DNA of 64,000 nt from Planctomycetaceae bacterium. GTDB taxonomy: Bacteria > Planctomycetota > Phycisphaerae > Sedimentisphaerales > UBA12454. Below the pieces are notes generated by a model. It saw only the letters and a list, made by a program, of their open reading frames with translations, was not told where the DNA came from and ran no database searches. Every line of letters begins with the position of its first letter. Within the stretch, counting starts at the first letter, position 1. Below, piece after piece: positions 1 through 8,263 of the stretch. The stretch spans positions 1 through 64,000 of the forward strand of contig JAJFVK010000019.1 in the NCBI GenBank assembly GCA_021371795.1, read 5' to 3'. The position numbers and the translations under genes are program-made.

Positions 1-348
1 ACGTGGTCTGGCGAATTATGACCGACTGCAGAGACTATATCCCAAAAGGTTATAATCCTAAATCCTGAGAATCTTTACTTGTCAAAGAGCTATATAAAAA
101 AATTTGTTATTTTATTCTTGACTCTCTATAGCTGGTCTTTCTCATAATTGATGCTAACTATATAGCCGATTTTTTGTAAAAATATCATAAAAACAATTTA
201 TAAAATTTGGAGCAAAACAGACCAAAGTATTAAGAAATAATTTGAGCATAACAATAAAAAGTCAGTGCTGTAAATTTTATTGTTTTTTTGCAATAATTGG
301 TTTACTATCAACCTGTATATTTTTCGGATAATCAAAAATATAGGAATT
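1..348. other. AT-rich intergenic region; possible tail of an upstream gene
   Basis: Very AT-rich and mostly noncoding. Two plus-strand frames enter from the left edge and end at once: one stops at TAA 53-55, the other at TGA 66-68. One of them may be the C-terminus of the preceding gene, but 17 to 21 codons are too few to choose between them. No convincing sigma-70 promoter or terminator was found. Confidence 0.4.
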
Positions 349-368
349 GTTCACAATATCTGTGATAA
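349..368. promoter_or_regulatory. Small inverted repeat before the epimerase gene
   Basis: TCACA (351-355) and TGTGA (361-365) are perfect 5-nt inverted arms separated by 5 nt, just upstream of the ribosome binding site AAGGAG (373-378). The position fits a repressor operator. The cognate regulator is unknown; the decayed SorC-type gene next door is only a guess. Confidence 0.3.
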
Positions 369-385
369 TGTTAAGGAGTAACAAT

Positions 386-1507
386 ATGAAAAAGAGAGTA
401 TTGGTTTTGGTTTTAATCTGCAGCAGCTTTCTTTACGCTCAATCCGCATTTAAAGTTGAGAAAAAAGTGTTTGGTCAGACACCCTGTGGCCAAAATGTAA
501 ACCTTTATACTCTAACTAATGCCAAAGGCATAAAAGTCGGTCTGATGGACTTCGGCGCGGCTCTGGTGTCAGCGGTTGTTCCGGACAGCAAAGGCCAATT
601 TGCGGATATCGTTCTGGGCTATAATAATTTCAACGGCTATCTCTGCGAAAATCCGTATTTCGGCGGTATTGTCGGCAGATTCGGCAATCGCATCGCAAAC
701 GGCAGATTTACAATTGACGGTGTTGAATATATCCTCAATACAAACAATAACGGCCAGCATCTCCACGGCGGCATCAAGGGTTTCGACCGCGTGGTCTGGA
801 AAAGCGAATCGTTTGAAAATGAAAAAGGCATCGGCGTAAAGTTCAGCTATTTGAGCAAGGACGGCGAAGAAAATTATCCAGGCAATTTGAATGTTACAGT
901 TGTTTACACTTTGACCGCAGACAACGAATTGAAACTCGATTATACAATAACTACGGATAAAACGACTCCCGTGAACCTGACACAGCACGGCTATTGGAAT
1001 CTTGCAGGCGAAGGCAACGGCGATATTCTTAAACACGAGATGATGATTAATGCTGATAAAATTACGCCTGTTGATAAAGTTCTTATTCCAACCGGCGAAC
1101 TTCGCGATGTGAAAAATACTCCTTTCGATTTCACCGCACCGGCCGCTATTGGTGCAAGAGTTGACGCCAACGACCAGCAGCTTAAATTCGGCAAAGGTTA
1201 CGACCATAACTGGGTTCTGAACAAAACTGATAATTCGCTGACGCCGGCGTGCAAAGTTTCAGAGCCGACAAGCGGCAGAATTCTGGAAGTTTACACGACC
1301 GAACCTGCTATGCAGTTTTATTGCGGAAACTTTTTGGATGGCTCAATCACAGGGAAAAGCGGCAAACCATATAATTTCAGAAATGCGATAGTACTCGAGC
1401 CGCAACATTTCCCGGATTCGCCGAACCATCCGGAATTTCCGAATACTATTTTGAAGCCCGGCGAAACATACAAATCGCAAACTGTTTATAAATTTAGCTG
1501 TCGGTAA
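386..1507 (+). CDS. galM: Aldose 1-epimerase (mutarotase), exported
   Basis: Interconverts alpha and beta anomers of free hexoses. The 373-residue protein is family length plus a signal peptide (KKR followed by a hydrophobic stretch, residues 2-20), so it probably acts in the periplasm or outside the cell. Family motifs seen are NRIANGRF near residue 100, HLHGG near 124, the QHGYWNL histidine motif near 199 and the glutamate of LEPQHFPDSP near 335. ATG 386 is chosen over the frame opening at 347 because AAGGAG lies 7 nt upstream and the signal peptide begins there. It heads a sugar module with a GH20 hexosaminidase and a symporter, which suggests it equilibrates sugars released outside the cell before uptake. 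Confidence 0.9.
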   Translation: MKKRVLVLVLICSSFLYAQSAFKVEKKVFGQTPCGQNVNLYTLTNAKGIKVGLMDFGAALVSAVVPDSKGQFADIVLGYNNFNGYLCENPYFGGIVGRFGNRIANGRFTIDGVEYILNTNNNGQHLHGGIKGFDRVVWKSESFENEKGIGVKFSYLSKDGEENYPGNLNVTVVYTLTADNELKLDYTITTDKTTPVNLTQHGYWNLAGEGNGDILKHEMMINADKITPVDKVLIPTGELRDVKNTPFDFTAPAAIGARVDANDQQLKFGKGYDHNWVLNKTDNSLTPACKVSEPTSGRILEVYTTEPAMQFYCGNFLDGSITGKSGKPYNFRNAIVLEPQHFPDSPNHPEFPNTILKPGETYKSQTVYKFSCR

Positions 1508-1524
1508 TATATACGGATTTTAAT

Positions 1525-1692
1525 TTATTCTAAAAGTTTTTCAGCGGTTTGGTCGTCTGTTATCAGCGTTTTGATATATCCGCCTTTAATTGCGCCTTTT
1601 ATGGAGGCTATGCGGTTTGTGCCTGACGTTACAGCTACTACTGCCGGCGTGTTTTTTTACTGCTCAAGTGAATTGTTTTGGATGTCATTGAG
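1525..1692 (-). pseudogene. Remnant of a SorC-family sugar-binding transcriptional regulator
   Basis: Read on the minus strand, this gap encodes the last part of a SorC/CggR-type effector-binding domain: SLEQ, a TAA stop (1657-1659), then KNTPAVVAVTSGTNRI, and finally KTLITDDQTAEKLLE before TAA 1525-1527. The frame is unbroken on both sides of the internal stop, and leucine is expected at that position (SLEQLKN-P), so a single TTA to TAA change explains it. Everything N-terminal, including the DNA-binding domain, is missing; the hexosaminidase gene starts at 1701. Probably a former regulator of this sugar locus. Confidence 0.7.
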
Positions 1693-1700
1693 GTAAGATT

Positions 1701-3299
1701 ATGTTAAAAAATGCTTTCTTGTTTCTAATTTTAGTGTCATTTTCAGCAGCATTCGCCGACGTTAATGTTGTTCCGCTGCCAAATTATGTGCAAATTTCTG
1801 ATGCAGGCGCATTTAATATTGACAGCAATACAATTATTGTCGCGTCTGACGAGTTGGCCGCTATCGCAAAACAATTAGATGGATATTTGTCGCCTGCACT
1901 GGGTTATCATTTAGCTGTAAAAAAAACTGTGCATCCAAATTCGATTTGTCTTGGCATAGTCGATGATAATGAACTTGGCGATGAAGGTTATTGTCTTGAT
2001 GTTAAAGCAGACGGAGTGAGTATTACAGCCAATACTTCAGCGGGATTATTTTACGGCATACAGACTTTAAGGCAGTTATTGCCTTATTATATTTTCAGTC
2101 GTGAAAAAATATGCGGCGTTGAATGGGGAATCCCGTGTCTGGCAATCCGCGATGTTCCGCGATTCAGTTGGCGAGGTATGCATCTGGATGTCAGCAGGCA
2201 TTTTATGTCTGTCGAATTTGTAAAAAAATATATCGATCTGCTGGCGGTTCATAAAATGAATCGATTTCACTGGCATTTAACAGACGACCAGGGCTGGCGT
2301 ATCGAAATTAAGAAATATCCCAAACTGACAAGCGTCGGCGCCTGGCGCGACAAATCACAAATAAGCCCCCGAAAGCAACCGCTGGTATATGAAGAGAAAC
2401 GTTACGGCGGATACTACACGCAGGAACAAATACGAGATGTTGTTCAGTATGCCAAAGAACGGTATATAGAGATTCTGCCGGAAGTGGAAATGCCCGGCCA
2501 TTGCGCTGCGGCTGTGGCTGCATATCCGCAGTTGTCCTGTCGTGGAACGGAAGGCACTGTAATGACGAAGTGGGGTTCAACTCTGGAGGTTTATTGCCCC
2601 GGCAAAGAAGAAGTGTTCAATTTTAACCAAAACGTGCTCGAAGAAGTGATGCGGCTTTTCCCATACGAATATATTCATATCGGCGGAGATGAGGTGAGAA
2701 AAGACAGATGGCGAGAATGTCCGCTGTGTCAGGCAAGAATGAAACATAAAAATCTGCAGGATGTCAACGAATTGCAGAGCTATTTTATAAAACGCATTGA
2801 AAAGAATCTGATGGCAAATAATCGCAAGCTCATCGGCTGGGATGAAATACTTGAAGGCGGTCTTGCTCCGCAGGCGACGATGATGTGCTGGCGCGACGCG
2901 AAATACGCTGTTGAAGCTATCAGGCAGGGACACGATGTTGTTATGTCGCCGACATCTCATTGCTACTTCGATCATTATCAGGGCGCCAAAGAGATTGAAC
3001 CTTCGGCCATTGGCGGATTTTTGCCGTTAAGCAAAATATATGATTATAATCCGGTTCCCGCGGAAGTGACGGCCGAACAAGTCAGACATGTGCTCGGCGT
3101 TCAGGCTAATTTGTGGACGGAGTATATTCCAACGCATAAGCAGGCGGAATATATGGCTTATCCGAGAGGTTGTGCCTTGTCTGAAGCGGGATGGACGCAG
3201 CCGGAGAAAAAAAGTTATGACAATTTTATTTTAAGACTTAGTGAACATCTTAAACGGCTTGATAGTTACGATTTGAATTATCGGCGTTTATACAATTAA
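1701..3299 (+). CDS. Beta-N-acetylhexosaminidase, glycoside hydrolase family 20, exported
   Basis: Removes terminal beta-linked GlcNAc or GalNAc from chitin oligomers or glycans by substrate-assisted catalysis. It has 532 residues: a signal peptide (1-19), an N-terminal GH20b-like domain (about 20-145) and the catalytic barrel (about 150-510). Visible motifs are HWHLTDDQGWRIE near 189, EMPGH near 260, the catalytic Asp-Glu pair in HIGGDE near 329, and a C-terminal VQANLWTEY that lines the substrate pocket in the family. A GAGG ribosome binding site precedes ATG 1701. The symporter begins 13 nt downstream, so the two are probably co-transcribed and the enzyme feeds the transporter with amino sugar. 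Confidence 0.92.
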   Translation: MLKNAFLFLILVSFSAAFADVNVVPLPNYVQISDAGAFNIDSNTIIVASDELAAIAKQLDGYLSPALGYHLAVKKTVHPNSICLGIVDDNELGDEGYCLDVKADGVSITANTSAGLFYGIQTLRQLLPYYIFSREKICGVEWGIPCLAIRDVPRFSWRGMHLDVSRHFMSVEFVKKYIDLLAVHKMNRFHWHLTDDQGWRIEIKKYPKLTSVGAWRDKSQISPRKQPLVYEEKRYGGYYTQEQIRDVVQYAKERYIEILPEVEMPGHCAAAVAAYPQLSCRGTEGTVMTKWGSTLEVYCPGKEEVFNFNQNVLEEVMRLFPYEYIHIGGDEVRKDRWRECPLCQARMKHKNLQDVNELQSYFIKRIEKNLMANNRKLIGWDEILEGGLAPQATMMCWRDAKYAVEAIRQGHDVVMSPTSHCYFDHYQGAKEIEPSAIGGFLPLSKIYDYNPVPAEVTAEQVRHVLGVQANLWTEYIPTHKQAEYMAYPRGCALSEAGWTQPEKKSYDNFILRLSEHLKRLDSYDLNYRRLYN

Positions 3300-3311
3300 C
3301 GAAAGGGATTT

Positions 3312-5126
3312 ATGTTATTGCACGCAATAGACTGGATTATTATTGGCACATACATTGTTATCAGTCTGCTTATCGGCGTTATACTTTCAAAGCGAGCCGG
3401 CAAGAATACTGACAATTTTTTCTTAAGCGGCCGCAAACTGCCGTGGTGGATTGCCGGTACGAGTATGGTCGCGACCACTTTTGCCGCTGATACGCCTTTG
3501 GCTGTAACGGAACTTGTCACGCAGAAAGGAATCGCCGGCAACTGGCTTTGGTGGAATATGGTGTTCGGCGGTATTCTTACCGTGTTTTTCTTCGCGCGTC
3601 TTTGGCGAAGGGCGGGCATTATGACAGACTGTGAATTTGTGTCGATTCGATATTCCGGCAGTGCCGCGAAATTCCTTCGCGGTTTCCGAGCAGTATATAT
3701 CGGCGTTGTTATGAATATGATTGTGATGGCGTGGGTTAATCTGGCGATGGTAAAAATTTTGGCTGTCGTGTTTCCGAATATGACATTTTTTGGAATCAGG
3801 GAATTGGCATTCGCCGGCTTTACCTTTTCAAGTCATTTTCTCGCGGTTGTCTGCCTGATGTTTTTGGTGGCTATATATTCATCAATGTCCGGGCTGATGG
3901 GCGTTTCAATAACTGACGCGTTTCAATTTACAATGGCGATGACGGGCTGCATAGTTCTGGCTGTTTATGCCGTCAAGAACGACGCAATCGGCGGAATCGC
4001 AGGACTAAAAGAAAAATTACCGCAATGGGTCTTCCATTTTACTCCGGATATTCAAAATGCGTCTGATGTTGCTGCTGGTTCGGCCGGCCTGCTGAAAATG
4101 AGCGTTACAGCATTTGTTGCTTATCTCGGCGTTCAATGGTGGTCCAGTTGGTATCCCGGCGCAGAGCCGGGCGGCGGCGGTTATGTCGCGCAGCGTATGA
4201 TGTCGGCGAAAAATGAAAAACATTCTCTTTTCGCGACCTTATGGTTCAATATCGCTAACTATGCGGTTCGTCCCTGGCCGTGGATTATTGTCGCGTTGTG
4301 TTCGCTGGTGATGTTTCCCGAACTTTCCCAGGCGGACAAGGGCAAAGGTTTTGTGATGGTTATGGTCAAAGTTTTGCCGCCGGGGTTGATAGGGCTTCTT
4401 ATCGCAGCTTTCTTTGCCGCGTATATGTCAACAATCGCATCACAGACGGTGTGGGGAACTTCATATATCATCAATGATTTGTTCCGTCCGTTTATCAAGC
4501 CAAACGCCGATGAAAAATATTATGTAATGGTTTCAAGAATTACAACGTTTCTGCTGATGGTTTTGTCGTTGTTTGTTACTTCTAAGCTCGAAACGATAAG
4601 CGGGGCGTGGAAGTTTGTGCTTGCATGCAGCGGCGGTATCGGACCGGTTTTGCTGTTTCGGTGGTTCTGGTGGCGAATTAACGCATGGTCTGAAATATCT
4701 GCAATGCTTGCTCCATATTTTATATATCCGTGGCTGCTGTACAAGGGAGTATCTTATGAATCTTCGCTGATGATTATTGTCGGCTGGTCAACAGTCGTCT
4801 GGCTGCTTGTAACATTCCTGACAAAGCCCAGCGATGAGAAGGTACTCAAGGAATTTTATGCGAAGGTTCACCCCGGCGGATTCGGCTGGAAACCGATTGC
4901 GGATAAAATGCCGGAAGTTAAAGCGGATAGCGGTTATTTTGCGCTGTTTGTAAACTGGATAGCCGGCTGTATAATGGTGCTTTGTGTACTTTTTGGAATT
5001 GGTAAACTGCTTTTTGTTGGAACTGTGCAGGGACTGGCTTATTTCGCAGTGGCATTGGTTGCAACCGGTGTTATTTATTTTAACATGTCCAAGACAAATT
5101 TTAGTGATAAAGAAGCAAGTGCATAA
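3312..5126 (+). CDS. Sodium:solute symporter (SSS family), probable sugar carrier
   Basis: Secondary transporter coupling sodium influx to uptake of a small organic solute. The 604-residue protein is a typical SSS member: it opens with a hydrophobic helix (DWIIIGTYIVISLLIGV), carries the FFLSGRKLPWW motif near residue 36, and has about 13 hydrophobic segments. SGLT/NagX-like neighbours of GH20 enzymes usually carry sugars, so the product of the upstream hexosaminidase is the likely substrate (inference from context). AAAGG lies 6 nt before ATG 3312. The gene ends the sugar module; the next 234 nt hold a new promoter and leader. Confidence 0.88.
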   Translation: MLLHAIDWIIIGTYIVISLLIGVILSKRAGKNTDNFFLSGRKLPWWIAGTSMVATTFAADTPLAVTELVTQKGIAGNWLWWNMVFGGILTVFFFARLWRRAGIMTDCEFVSIRYSGSAAKFLRGFRAVYIGVVMNMIVMAWVNLAMVKILAVVFPNMTFFGIRELAFAGFTFSSHFLAVVCLMFLVAIYSSMSGLMGVSITDAFQFTMAMTGCIVLAVYAVKNDAIGGIAGLKEKLPQWVFHFTPDIQNASDVAAGSAGLLKMSVTAFVAYLGVQWWSSWYPGAEPGGGGYVAQRMMSAKNEKHSLFATLWFNIANYAVRPWPWIIVALCSLVMFPELSQADKGKGFVMVMVKVLPPGLIGLLIAAFFAAYMSTIASQTVWGTSYIINDLFRPFIKPNADEKYYVMVSRITTFLLMVLSLFVTSKLETISGAWKFVLACSGGIGPVLLFRWFWWRINAWSEISAMLAPYFIYPWLLYKGVSYESSLMIIVGWSTVVWLLVTFLTKPSDEKVLKEFYAKVHPGGFGWKPIADKMPEVKADSGYFALFVNWIAGCIMVLCVLFGIGKLLFVGTVQGLAYFAVALVATGVIYFNMSKTNFSDKEASA

Positions 5127-5215
5127 AATAACTGAAAAATAATATGGAAGTCAAAATTGATAATAGAACAAAAAAAGTCTAAAAAAAAGCGGCTTTAAAA
5201 GAAAAAGGTTTTTGC

Positions 5216-5245
5216 TTGCATTAATTGTGTGTTTTTTTGTATAAT
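5216..5245 (+). promoter_or_regulatory. Sigma-70 promoter of the glpTQP operon
   Basis: TTGCAT (5216-5221) and a perfect TATAAT (5240-5245) are separated by 18 nt. Transcription would start near 5252, about 110 nt before glpT, leaving an untranslated leader that contains the GlpP-type terminator. Confidence 0.6.
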
Positions 5246-5278
5246 GACTCACAGTAAGCAGTTATATGATTTATGGCT

Positions 5279-5333
5279 GAGAAATTGAGAGCCGTACACT
5301 TGTCCATCGCTGGAAGAGTGTACGGCTTTTTTT
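5279..5333 (+). promoter_or_regulatory. GlpP-type antitermination leader 1 (before glpT)
   Basis: The box GAGAAATTGAGA (5279-5290) runs straight into a strong intrinsic terminator. The arms AGCCGTACAC (5290-5299) and GTGTACGGCT (5318-5327) are perfectly complementary over 10 bp, and a run of seven T ends at 5333. The same box with the same arrangement precedes the oxidoreductase operon at 8173. GlpP of Bacillus acts by antitermination at leader terminators of glp operons, so this is the probable GlpP target. A third GAAATTGAGA copy (5352-5361) overlaps the glpT start codon and may be chance. Confidence 0.75.
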
Positions 5334-5360
5334 ATGGCTATTAAGAAATAGGAAATTGAG

Positions 5361-6713
5361 ATGGATCTATCAGCGATACGTACATTTTTTGCACCGGCGC
5401 CTCATATTCCGCGATTGCCGGATGAACAGGTGAAGAGGCTGTATCCCCGTTTCCGCTGGAGCATCATTGAATCGACATTCATCGGCTATGGCACTTTTTA
5501 TCTTGTTAGAAACAATCTCGCAGTTGTTGCCAAAGATATGGAAGGCGCATTGCATTATTCGCATTCGATGATAGGCAGTATACTTGCGATATCTGCCATA
5601 ACTTATGGTATTGGCAAGTTTCTTATGGGGGCGGTTTCCGACAGAAGTGATGCCCGCAAATTTATGGCATTCGGGCTTATTCTTACTGCGATATGTAACT
5701 TGTTTTTCGGTGCTGTGAGCAATTACTATATGCACCTTTTTCTCTGGGGCTTGAATGGTTTTGTACAGGGAATGGGCTGGCCGCCATGCGGGAGGTCTCT
5801 GGGACACTGGTACAGCGTGCGTGAAAGAGGCACTATTTTCAGTACGTGGAATACTTCGCACAATGTTGGCGGGGGCATAGCCGGTGTATTAGCTGCGGAA
5901 GCTGCCGTGGCATTTGGCTGGCGAAATGCGTTTTATTTTCCTGCGTTGATAGCAATTGTGGGTGCGGTTTATTTATTTTGGAGATTGAGAGATACACCTC
6001 AATCGGTAGGACTACCATCGATTGAAGAATATAAAAATGATTTTACAGAGGCTGAAAAGCTGCATGGTACTCTTGAAAAAGAGCTAAGCACAAAAGAGCT
6101 TTTTGTAGACTATGTTCTGAAAAACAAATATATCTGGATTTTGGCAATAGCCAACTTTTTTGCATACATTGTCAGGTATAGTATGTTGGATTGGGGATGT
6201 ATGTATCTTCGTGAAGTTAAAGAAGCTACGTTGAGTGACGGCGGTATAGCGGTTTTCGCTCTTGAGTTTGGCGGGATTCCTTCTACGATACTTTTTGGCT
6301 GGCTGTCTGACAAGCTCGGGGGCAGACGCGGGATGGTTTCTGTTTTTTGTATGGTTCCAATAGTGCTTGCGTTTATTGGGATTATTTTAAATCCTGTCGG
6401 TCGTCTCTGGGTTGATATGTGGCTGCTTGTGCTTATCGGTTTTTTCATTTATCCTGTCATCAACCTGATAACAATTATCGCGCTAGATTTGTCGGGCAAA
6501 AAAGCTATAGGTACTGCCGCGGGATTTATCGGCTTGTTCGGTTATATCGCCAGAACTGTTCAGGCGGCAGGGTTTGGTACAATGTTGGATCGTTTTACTA
6601 AAACATACGGCAGTAAAACCGCGTGGGATATTATTTTGTGGTCAATTGTTGGCTGCGCTGTGCTTTCGATTATTTCGCTGGCATTTACATGGAAATTGAA
6701 ACCAAAAGTGTAA
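5361..6713 (+). CDS. glpT: Glycerol-3-phosphate transporter, MFS organophosphate:phosphate antiporter
   Basis: Exchanges external glycerol-3-phosphate for internal phosphate across the inner membrane. The 450-residue, 12-helix protein carries the OPA-family signature FSTWNTSHNVGGG near residue 160. The two phosphate-binding arginines known from E. coli GlpT have counterparts here: Arg50 in FYLVRNN and Arg about 272 in YIVRYSMLDW. The next gene is a glycerophosphodiester phosphodiesterase and then glpP, the glpTQ arrangement of Bacillus with the regulator added. Expression is probably gated by the leader terminator at 5279-5333. A sugar-phosphate carrier of the same family (UhpT/PgtP) is possible, but the context strongly favours G3P. 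Confidence 0.88.
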   Translation: MDLSAIRTFFAPAPHIPRLPDEQVKRLYPRFRWSIIESTFIGYGTFYLVRNNLAVVAKDMEGALHYSHSMIGSILAISAITYGIGKFLMGAVSDRSDARKFMAFGLILTAICNLFFGAVSNYYMHLFLWGLNGFVQGMGWPPCGRSLGHWYSVRERGTIFSTWNTSHNVGGGIAGVLAAEAAVAFGWRNAFYFPALIAIVGAVYLFWRLRDTPQSVGLPSIEEYKNDFTEAEKLHGTLEKELSTKELFVDYVLKNKYIWILAIANFFAYIVRYSMLDWGCMYLREVKEATLSDGGIAVFALEFGGIPSTILFGWLSDKLGGRRGMVSVFCMVPIVLAFIGIILNPVGRLWVDMWLLVLIGFFIYPVINLITIIALDLSGKKAIGTAAGFIGLFGYIARTVQAAGFGTMLDRFTKTYGSKTAWDIILWSIVGCAVLSIISLAFTWKLKPKV

Positions 6714-6722
6714 AGGATTAAA

Positions 6723-7568
6723 ATGATGAAAAGAAGTATATTTTGTTTGATAGTACTGTTTATTGGTTTTATAGTAAGCGGCTGTATGGCTGAAACATCA
6801 AAAAACAGTGTTTGTCCCGAAATTGTGGGCCATCGCGGCTCGTCGTTCACTGCTCCTGAAAATACACAGGCGTCTTTTATGCTTGCCTGGCAGCAGGACG
6901 CGTATGCGGCTGAATGTGATGTCTATCTGACAAAAGACAAGCAGATTATGATTATGCACGACAAGTCTGCCAAACGCACCGGCGGCGTCGATGTGAATAT
7001 TACAGATGCCAATTCAGATACTCTTGCAAAAATAGATATCGGTTCATGGAAAGACGCAAAATACAAAGGCGAGAAAATTCCCTTTCTTAAAGATGTCATC
7101 AAATCAATTCCCGAAGGCAGAAAACTTATTATCGAAGTGAAAAGCGGTACTGAAATTCTGCCTTATCTGGAAGAAATAATAAAGAAAAGCGGCAAAAGAA
7201 AACAATTAGAAATAATTTCCTTTAATTTCGATGTTGCCCTCGGCTGCAAAAAGCTGATGCCGGATATTCCGTCATATTGGCTTATAACCACTGAACAAAA
7301 CAAGGAAACCAAACAGCCGATACCGCACAGTTTGAAGGATGTTGACAAAGTCAAAGCCGCGGGGCTTGACGGTATAGATTCGCATTACGCGGGCGTTACA
7401 AAAGAATTCGCAGACAAACTTCACGCTGATGGTATGAAGCTGTATGTCTGGACGGTTGATGAATTAGCTGACGCACAGAAAATGAAAGATATGGGTGTTG
7501 ACGGAATAACTACCAATAAGCCTGACGTTATGCTGGAGTATTTTAAAAATCAGAAAGAAGCCAAATAA
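6723..7568 (+). CDS. glpQ: Glycerophosphodiester phosphodiesterase, lipoprotein
   Basis: Hydrolyses glycerophosphodiesters such as deacylated phospholipid head groups to an alcohol and glycerol-3-phosphate, the substrate of the upstream transporter. It has 281 residues. A lipobox (FIVSGC, Cys21) predicts a membrane-anchored lipoprotein on the periplasmic side. Catalytic and metal-binding motifs of the GDPD family are complete: GHRGSSFTAPENT from residue 36, AECDVYLTKD near 62 and MHDKSAKRTGG near 78. AAGGA precedes the start; ATG 6726, one codon later, is equally possible. The stop codon overlaps the glpP start by 1 nt, which indicates translational coupling. Confidence 0.92.
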   Translation: MMKRSIFCLIVLFIGFIVSGCMAETSKNSVCPEIVGHRGSSFTAPENTQASFMLAWQQDAYAAECDVYLTKDKQIMIMHDKSAKRTGGVDVNITDANSDTLAKIDIGSWKDAKYKGEKIPFLKDVIKSIPEGRKLIIEVKSGTEILPYLEEIIKKSGKRKQLEIISFNFDVALGCKKLMPDIPSYWLITTEQNKETKQPIPHSLKDVDKVKAAGLDGIDSHYAGVTKEFADKLHADGMKLYVWTVDELADAQKMKDMGVDGITTNKPDVMLEYFKNQKEAK

Positions 7569-8125
7569 TGAGCGATGCGGATAAAAAAGACGTAATTATC
7601 GCGGCAGTGAGCTCGGTGGAAAAATTAGATGCGGCGATTGCTTCCGGCTGTAAAACTCTTTTCCTGCTGACCGGTAATGTGTTTAATCTTCATGGGTTGA
7701 TTGAAAAAATACACAAAGCTGATAAGAAAGTTTATGTCGATATTGATTTCATTGAAGGTTATGGCAAAGACGTTGTGTTTTTGGAATACCTGCATCAGGT
7801 GTTAAAACCGGACGGGATTATTACGACGCGCGGGAATTTAATAAAAAAAGCGAAGAGTCTTGGTCTTTTCGCAGTGCAGCGGATTTTTGTATTTGATTCG
7901 ATGTCGCTCGATTCCGGCATAGATTCCGTGCAGAATATAAAACCCGATGCGGTGGAGATATTGCCGGGTATTATGCCGAGAATTATACAGAAAGTCCGTG
8001 AAAAGACGAAGCTTCCCGTGATAAGCGGCGGGTTAATATCTGAAAAAGAAGATGTTGATGCTGCGGTAAATGCAGGCGCTATTGGAATTTCCACCGGCAA
8101 TATAAATCTTTGGAATTCGTATTAG
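7568..8125 (+). CDS. glpP: Glycerol-3-phosphate responsive antiterminator GlpP
   Basis: RNA-binding regulator that, in Bacillus, prevents termination in glp leaders when glycerol-3-phosphate is bound. The 185-residue protein is full family length, a single TIM-barrel-like domain with the conserved segments FLLTGNV near residue 33, DIDFIEGYGKD near 58, ITTRGNLIKKAK near 80, VEILPGIMP near 130 and VISGGLI near 150. It is the last gene of glpTQP, so its own expression sits behind leader 1, giving positive feedback. The second matching leader terminator begins 47 nt after its stop codon. No G3P repressor of the GlpR type is visible in the window, so antitermination is the likely control. Confidence 0.92.
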   Translation: MSDADKKDVIIAAVSSVEKLDAAIASGCKTLFLLTGNVFNLHGLIEKIHKADKKVYVDIDFIEGYGKDVVFLEYLHQVLKPDGIITTRGNLIKKAKSLGLFAVQRIFVFDSMSLDSGIDSVQNIKPDAVEILPGIMPRIIQKVREKTKLPVISGGLISEKEDVDAAVNAGAIGISTGNINLWNSY

Positions 8126-8172
8126 TAATAAGGGAATACTGTTTTAATAAAAAGTAAATAACACTTTAGGTC

Positions 8173-8239
8173 GAGAAATTGAGAACCGTATAGTGTTATC
8201 CGCAATGAAAGTTGCGTGATAGCGTTATACGGTTTTTTT
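8173..8239 (+). promoter_or_regulatory. GlpP-type antitermination leader 2 (before the GlpA-like gene)
   Basis: The box GAGAAATTGAGA (8173-8184) is identical to that at 5279. It leads into a long hairpin: AACCGTATA (8184-8192) pairs with TATACGGTT (8226-8234), with further pairing inward and an inner CGCAA/TTGCG stem (8201-8205, 8212-8216), followed by seven T (8233-8239). The loop and inner stem differ from leader 1, so the shared part is only the box and the base of the terminator stem, as expected for a protein-binding site. No clear promoter was found between glpP and this element, so it may gate read-through from the glpTQP transcript. Confidence 0.75.
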
Positions 8240-8263
8240 ATTGGTTGATTTGTGAAAGGTAAT

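Noticed and set aside
5352-5361. Third GAAATTGAGA at the glpT start as a second GlpP site
   Set aside because: No terminator stem follows, and the same 10-mer occurs by chance inside the M56 coding region near 21081.
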